From assembly GCF_965200405.1 (NCBI RefSeq), contig NZ_OZ241356.1:1-64000 (forward strand): 64,000 nt of DNA, given 5' to 3'. A program made the position numbers and the translations under genes. Position 1 is the stretch's first letter. Every line of letters begins with the position of its first letter. The stretch is from Glacieibacterium sp965200405. Its GTDB lineage: Bacteria; Pseudomonadota; Alphaproteobacteria; Sphingomonadales; Sphingomonadaceae. Shown here piece after piece: positions 60,106 through 64,000 of this stretch. Under the pieces are notes generated by a model, which saw only the letters and a list, made by a program, of their open reading frames with translations, searched no databases and was not told the origin of the DNA.

Positions 60106-60879
60106 TCAGCCGATCCGTTCCTGCTCCATCAACTCCGCCAAAAGCCCAGCCCAGAACTCGATCCCCGCCCGGTCGGCCAGCAAATCCTGCCTCACCTCCA
60201 ACTCGACGTAGCCAAGACCTCGCGAAAACGCATGGTACGGTATCGTGAAGTCGGTGCTGTCCATCCGATACGGCTCATTGTCACCGACGACGAAATCTGT
60301 CCGACGTTGCAACGCTGCCAGCAGCCGGCGGGCAAATCCGTCATTATGCCCGTCGTGCAGCACCCCAATCTGCCATGGTCGCTCCACTTCCTGAAGCTTC
60401 GGCGTAAAGCTGTGCAGCGAGACCAAAATCGGTGATTGCCCTTCCATCACGCGACGGTCTATCTCGTCGGCGATGGCAGCCTGATATGGCGCGAAGAGAT
60501 CGCTGAAGCGAGCATCTCGTTCGGAAGGCGTTACCCCTAAGTTGCCAGGAACGGCACGGCCATCGCTGATTGTCGGCACCGCTTCCGAGGAAGCAGGATC
60601 GCGATTGCAGTCGATCACAAGCCGAGAATAGCTCTGGCTGATGAAGATTGCGTCCAAGGCGACGGATAGTGTCCTCCCCAACTCGGCAACGCCGATATCC
60701 CAGCCAACATGCTGCGCCAGAATCGTCGTATCTAGTCCGAGTTCACTAAGCGATCGCGGCACCAGATTTCCAGCATGATCCCCAATAAGTAGGAATGGCG
60801 ACCGGCCTGATGGATTACAGATCCGAACGGCGGCTTGCTCGTTGTCGACCAGCAATTCATGAGGCGCATTCTGTATCAC
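60106..60879 (-). CDS. N-formylglutamate amidohydrolase family protein
   Basis: A 257-aa cytoplasmic metallo-hydrolase. LIGDHAGNLVPRSLSELGL, HVGWDIGVAELGRTLS, YSRLVIDCNRDP and LVSLHSFTPKL are the motifs of the FGase family (histidine degradation in its best-known member, zinc-dependent). No hut genes are nearby, and many family members have other amide substrates. The GTG at 60879 follows AGGAG at 9 bases. Codon use in this gene is more AT-rich than in the efflux genes before it. It converges with the lipoprotein gene. Confidence 0.88.
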   Translation of the reverse strand: MIQNAPHELLVDNEQAAVRICNPSGRSPFLLIGDHAGNLVPRSLSELGLDTTILAQHVGWDIGVAELGRTLSVALDAIFISQSYSRLVIDCNRDPASSEAVPTISDGRAVPGNLGVTPSERDARFSDLFAPYQAAIADEIDRRVMEGQSPILVSLHSFTPKLQEVERPWQIGVLHDGHNDGFARRLLAALQRRTDFVVGDNEPYRMDSTDFTIPYHAFSRGLGYVELEVRQDLLADRAGIEFWAGLLAELMEQERIG

Positions 60880-61523
60880 GCCCTTACGCTCCTGACTTGG
60901 ACAGGGACATCTGCAGTCGCCCTCATACGATTGTGGAGAACGTCAATAGCTAGGCATATTTCGGAAGCAAGGAGACGGTTCAGGCTTCCGCTTCCGCTTC
61001 CGCTAAGCGGACCGCGATCAGAACCGCCGACGCGTAGGCAGACGAATATGGCGGGGCTATCGCTTCGCTGGTCACGTCGATCTCACTATATGAGATGCCC
61101 TTAGGATGATGTACCGCCTGCTCTTGTTGGAGCGGTTTGGACCGGCTACTCGAGTAGCAACGGCTCAAAGAAGCCAATGCGCGGGGGAGTGAGATAGAAT
61201 TTGGCCAAGCGCCGTCTGCATCGATCGTCCTGATCCGCTTCCTGCTGGATGCCAATAAAAGATGCCTGCGTCTCTGGTCCAGAGTGTTGCGATGCGCTCC
61301 GATTCAGCATTGCACGGTGTCATCTGCGGCTTTCCAAGGTGCGGCAACGGTGCCGATAGCTTAAAGTCGAAGGAAGCTGACAAGTTGGTCCGTATGGTCC
61401 CACAATGATTGTTCGCCGATTCTGAACGAGATGGGCGCTCGCTTTTTCTGTTGATTCCGCCGCTTAAGCTCCGAACGAAAAATCACTGCCCGCTACGCAT
61501 CCCTGATCTCGCCGAAGGTGTAT
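60880..61523. other. Long gene-poor, AT-richer stretch with one IclR-type palindrome
   Basis: 644 bp without a gene I can support. Composition is clearly lower in GC than average. It holds the palindrome at 61081-61095 and a tandem CTTCCG triplicate near 60984-61003. Short open frames (such as 60980-61255 minus, ending EAEAEA) lack family resemblance and ribosome-binding sites. It may be decayed sequence left by rearrangement that also carries the promoter of the quinoprotein at 61524. Confidence 0.5.
61081..61095. promoter_or_regulatory. IclR-type operator, TCTCAC-TAT-ATGAGA
   Basis: One asymmetric pair away from a perfect 6-3-6 palindrome, matching the sites at 17069, 18997 and 24800. It lies 429 bp before the quinoprotein start, farther than the others. 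It links this distant gene to the regulator at 21168. Confidence 0.55.
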
Positions 61524-63662
61524 ATGACGACCCATATCAGCCGCCGCCAAGCTCTTTTGTCCACTGCAGCTTTTGCTTCGATCGCAGTCTGGGCGCCTCG
61601 GGTGCGGGCGCAAGGGCCGTTGCCGGTAAAGTCAGCTACACCTGCAAATGCCGCCGCTGAAACTGATTGGATCAGCTACGGCAACGATCTGGCGGCCACT
61701 CGTTACGCGGCGTTGGATCAGATTAGCGGCTCGAACTTTAACAGCCTTGAAGTCGCCTGGAGGTTCAAGACCGATAACTTCGGCGGCCGCAAGGACTCGT
61801 ATTTCAACGCCACCCCCATCGTGGTGAAGGGTCGACTCTACAGCACTGTTGGCTTGGACCGTTACCTGGTCTGCCTCGACGCTGGCACCGGGCAAATTAT
61901 CTGGACCTATCGCCATGATGAAAAGGGGCGAATTGGCGCCCGCGGCGGTTCGGGTTGGGGCGTATCTTATTGGACTGACGGTACGGCCGAGCGGATCCTG
62001 TACGTTACGACAAGCTATCAACTCATCTCTATTGATGCTCGAACAGGTCTGCCTGATCCGGCATTTGGTGCGAACAACGAGGTCGACCTGCGCCTGAACT
62101 GGGATCACGACGTCGACCCCAAGGCGGGTATCGTCGGCCTGCATGCTCCTCCGCTAGTGGTTAAGGACACTGTTGTCGTGGGCGCGGCATCGCCTTCGAC
62201 AGGTCCGGGGTATCTGCGTGGATTTGATGTTCGGACCGGGAAGCGGAAGTGGATTTTCCACACCGTTCCGAAGAAGGGCGAGTTCGGTTACGATACCTGG
62301 ATCACCCCGGGGCAGGCCGAGACTGCGACGAATACGGGCGTTTGGGCGATGATGTCGGCGGACCCGGAGTTGGGGTTGATCTATGCTGGCGTCGAGTTGC
62401 CGCAGGCGGATTGGCTGGGGGTGACCCGGCGTGGAAATGCCTTGTTTACAGAGACACTTGTGGCTTTGGACATCGAGACCGGGGAGCGGCGTTGGCACTA
62501 TCAGACGGAGCATCACGGGCTGTGGGATCGGGACATTCCGGCGCCGCCCGTGCTGATGGATATTCGGCATGGGGGCAAGGTCGTGAAGGCGCTTGCGCTG
62601 CCGACCAAGCAGGCTTTCCTGTTTGTGCTGGATCGTGCGACCGGTAAGCCGATCTGGCCGATCCGCGAGCAGAAGGTCCTGGCCGGCGACATTCCGGGCG
62701 AATATTATTCGCCGACGCAGCCCGTGCCGTCCAAGCCGCCGGCGTTCGATCGGCAGGGTTTTTCGGCCGATGACGTGATCGACTGGACGCCGGAGATCAA
62801 GGCCCGGGCGCTCGAGATCATCAGCCATTACCGGATGGGCCCGCTGTACTCGCCGCCGACGCTGGTCAAGCCGGAGGGTCCCTGGGGGACGCTGCAGACG
62901 CCGGAGAATCAGGGCGGGGCCAATTGGCCCGGCGGTGCCTGCGACCCGGAGACCGGGATTTTCTACGTCTATTCAAAGTCGGTTCCCCAGGTTTATGGCC
63001 ATGTCCTGCAGCCCAACGGGCGCCTGACGGGTGGCGGCACCACGGGGCGCGGCAACAACGACAACATGGGCGGCAGCTTTGGCGGCATGGCGAATCCGCG
63101 TGGCCGGCCGGGCCTGGGTGGTCCGGTTCCGGCGACCGTCAAGGACGGGCTGAACGATCCGATCGAGCGCGGCATGCTGACGATCGGCGGCATGTCGATC
63201 CTGAAGCCGCCTTACGGCCGGATCACCGCGCTCGACCTCAACCAGGGGACCAAGGTCTGGCAGACCGCGCACGGCGAGACGCCCGACTTCATCAAGAACA
63301 ATCCCCTGCTGAAGGGCATGAAGATCCCGCGGACCGGCCAGTCGGGCATACTCGGGGTGCTGGTCACCAAGACTCTGGTGATCTGCGGCGATAGCGGCGC
63401 GTTCACCGACGAGCAGGGGCGCAAGGCGGCGCGTCTGCGGGCCTATGACAAGGCGACCGGCCAGGAGCTTGGGGCGGTCTTCCTCGACCAGCCGCAGACC
63501 GGTTCTCCGATGACCTACATGCGCGGCGGCCGCCAGCATATCGTGCTGGCCAGCGGTGGCTTCGAGGGTGGCGAACTGATCTGCTACCGCCTGCCCGCTT
63601 CGTCGGCGGTCGCGACCCCGGATCCGGCGCGCGCCGCGGAAGCACGCCGCGCGGTCGACTGA
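61524..63662 (+). CDS. Exported PQQ-dependent dehydrogenase (quinoprotein)
   Basis: A 712-aa eight-bladed propeller enzyme of the membrane-bound glucose/alcohol dehydrogenase group. A twin-arginine-like leader (ISRRQALLSTAAFASIAVWAPRVRAQ) precedes TDWISYGNDLAATRYAALDQI, the usual opening. Blades follow (YLVCLDAGTGQIIWTYRH, LVALDIETGERRWHYQTEHHGLWDRDIPAPPVL). A Gly-rich insertion (GGGTTGRGNNDNMGGSFGGM) lies near residue 510. There is no CxxCH heme site, so electrons must leave through a separate cytochrome or quinone. GAAGG lies 5 bases before ATG 61524. Composition is AT-richer at the 5' end than at the 3' end. A second exported gene starts 29 bp downstream. Confidence 0.9.
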   Translation: MTTHISRRQALLSTAAFASIAVWAPRVRAQGPLPVKSATPANAAAETDWISYGNDLAATRYAALDQISGSNFNSLEVAWRFKTDNFGGRKDSYFNATPIVVKGRLYSTVGLDRYLVCLDAGTGQIIWTYRHDEKGRIGARGGSGWGVSYWTDGTAERILYVTTSYQLISIDARTGLPDPAFGANNEVDLRLNWDHDVDPKAGIVGLHAPPLVVKDTVVVGAASPSTGPGYLRGFDVRTGKRKWIFHTVPKKGEFGYDTWITPGQAETATNTGVWAMMSADPELGLIYAGVELPQADWLGVTRRGNALFTETLVALDIETGERRWHYQTEHHGLWDRDIPAPPVLMDIRHGGKVVKALALPTKQAFLFVLDRATGKPIWPIREQKVLAGDIPGEYYSPTQPVPSKPPAFDRQGFSADDVIDWTPEIKARALEIISHYRMGPLYSPPTLVKPEGPWGTLQTPENQGGANWPGGACDPETGIFYVYSKSVPQVYGHVLQPNGRLTGGGTTGRGNNDNMGGSFGGMANPRGRPGLGGPVPATVKDGLNDPIERGMLTIGGMSILKPPYGRITALDLNQGTKVWQTAHGETPDFIKNNPLLKGMKIPRTGQSGILGVLVTKTLVICGDSGAFTDEQGRKAARLRAYDKATGQELGAVFLDQPQTGSPMTYMRGGRQHIVLASGGFEGGELICYRLPASSAVATPDPARAAEARRAVD

Positions 63663-63691
63663 TCGGACACCAAAAAGGGGGAGCAAGCGCC

Positions 63692-64000
63692 GTGGAGATC
63701 AACAAGCGTAGCCTGCTGACCGGCGCCATGATGGGCGCCGGGATGGCGGCGGTGGCGAGCACAACGTCCAGTGCGGCGGCGGCTGCCGGCGCCGCGGCTG
63801 CCCCACCCGCCGGTCCCCCCAAGGCCAGCGGCCGGACGATGCTGGATAGTCCCAACTATTTCGGCACGGCAGGCAAGGGCGGCGGATTCAGGTCGAATTG
63901 GGCGCGGACGCTGCCGCAGGCTCCCAGCGTCGACCTCAACTACAAGCCACGGCGGATCAACAAGGCGATCGAGCTGTGGGAAGACAATCAGGTCGTCTAT
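63692..64000 (+). CDS. Exported protein, N-terminal part (possible HpcH/HpaI-type aldolase)
   Basis: Cut off by the window edge after 103 codons. The GTG start follows AAGGGGGAG. The leader NKRSLLTGAMMGAGMAAVASTTSSA resembles a Tat signal with Lys-Arg in place of Arg-Arg, followed by a long Ala/Pro linker. The mature part begins SPNYFGTAGKGGGFRSNWARTLP and RRINKAIELWEDNQVVY, which recalls the start of HpcH/HpaI aldolase/citrate-lyase-like proteins. That is a weak match from memory. It is 29 bp after the quinoprotein stop, clearly the same operon. Confidence 0.6.
   Translation, partial: MEINKRSLLTGAMMGAGMAAVASTTSSAAAAAGAAAAPPAGPPKASGRTMLDSPNYFGTAGKGGGFRSNWARTLPQAPSVDLNYKPRRINKAIELWEDNQVVY

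Noticed and set aside
60980..61383. Two short minus-strand open frames as genes
   Set aside because: No ribosome-binding site, no family resemblance, low-complexity ends and overlap with the regulatory palindrome.

Overview
The window is GC-rich chromosomal DNA, very probably from a sphingomonad-type alphaproteobacterium. The pointers are three TonB-dependent receptors with the plug-start motif EIVVTG, a Weimberg (oxidative) xylose pathway whose enzymes closely resemble the Caulobacter proteins as remembered, a NodT-type outer membrane lipoprotein, and a flavin-dependent halogenase beside a receptor. No rRNA, CRISPR array or intact transposon was seen. One tRNA-Lys is present.

Region 1 (1-13.3 kb) is a xylan/xyloside and xylose locus. 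It holds a receptor diverging from a halogenase, a GH3 glycosidase, an SGNH esterase and a polysaccharide deacetylase on the minus strand, then a LacI-family regulator overlapping xylonate dehydratase (xylD), and on the minus strand a sugar symporter, xylonolactonase (xylC) and xylose dehydrogenase (xylB). The same 12-bp palindromic operator (GATAGCGCTAAC or a close variant) lies before the halogenase/receptor pair, the GH3 gene and xylB, which defines a local LacI regulon. An aldehyde dehydrogenase able to finish the pathway (alpha-ketoglutarate semialdehyde dehydrogenase) is at 37 kb next to a second lactonase. No obvious 2-keto-3-deoxyxylonate dehydratase is present.

Region 2 (13.4-34.2 kb, resuming at 61-64 kb) is the most unusual part. 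An IclR-family regulator sits in an operon with 2-keto-4-pentenoate hydratase, 4-hydroxy-2-oxovalerate aldolase and acylating acetaldehyde dehydrogenase. Around it are exported cupins, exported NHL and other beta-propeller proteins, a PQQ-type propeller protein, a monoheme cytochrome c, two receptors, an MFS carrier and an FMN-dependent alpha-hydroxy acid dehydrogenase. A palindrome of the form TCTCAY-NNN-ATGAGA recurs in front of nearly every transcription unit here and again about 440 bp before a second quinoprotein at 61.5 kb. I read this as one IclR-controlled system that takes up, oxidises outside the cytoplasm and then breaks down an unidentified compound to pyruvate and acetyl-CoA. The substrate is not given by the sequence.

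Region 3 (34.2-35.8 kb) looks like the wreck of an element integrated at tRNA-Lys: a 39-nt copy of the tRNA 3' end, a fragment of a tyrosine recombinase whose expected nucleophile is Cys, and a low-GC gene of unknown function that appears frameshifted at its 5' end.

Region 4 (35.9-47.2 kb) holds the Tat-exported lactonase and the semialdehyde dehydrogenase, folK, a type-5 uracil-DNA glycosylase, a small lysozyme-like protein, an SDR, an MFS carrier and the conserved ATP-grasp / alpha-E / transglutaminase / Anbu peptidase operon.

Region 5 (47.4-60.9 kb) carries two RND efflux systems: a two-gene one coupled to a CoA transferase and a complete tripartite one whose outer membrane component has a repeat inserted in its 5' coding end. 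A TUDOR-like small protein gene pair, a lipoprotein and an N-formylglutamate amidohydrolase complete it.
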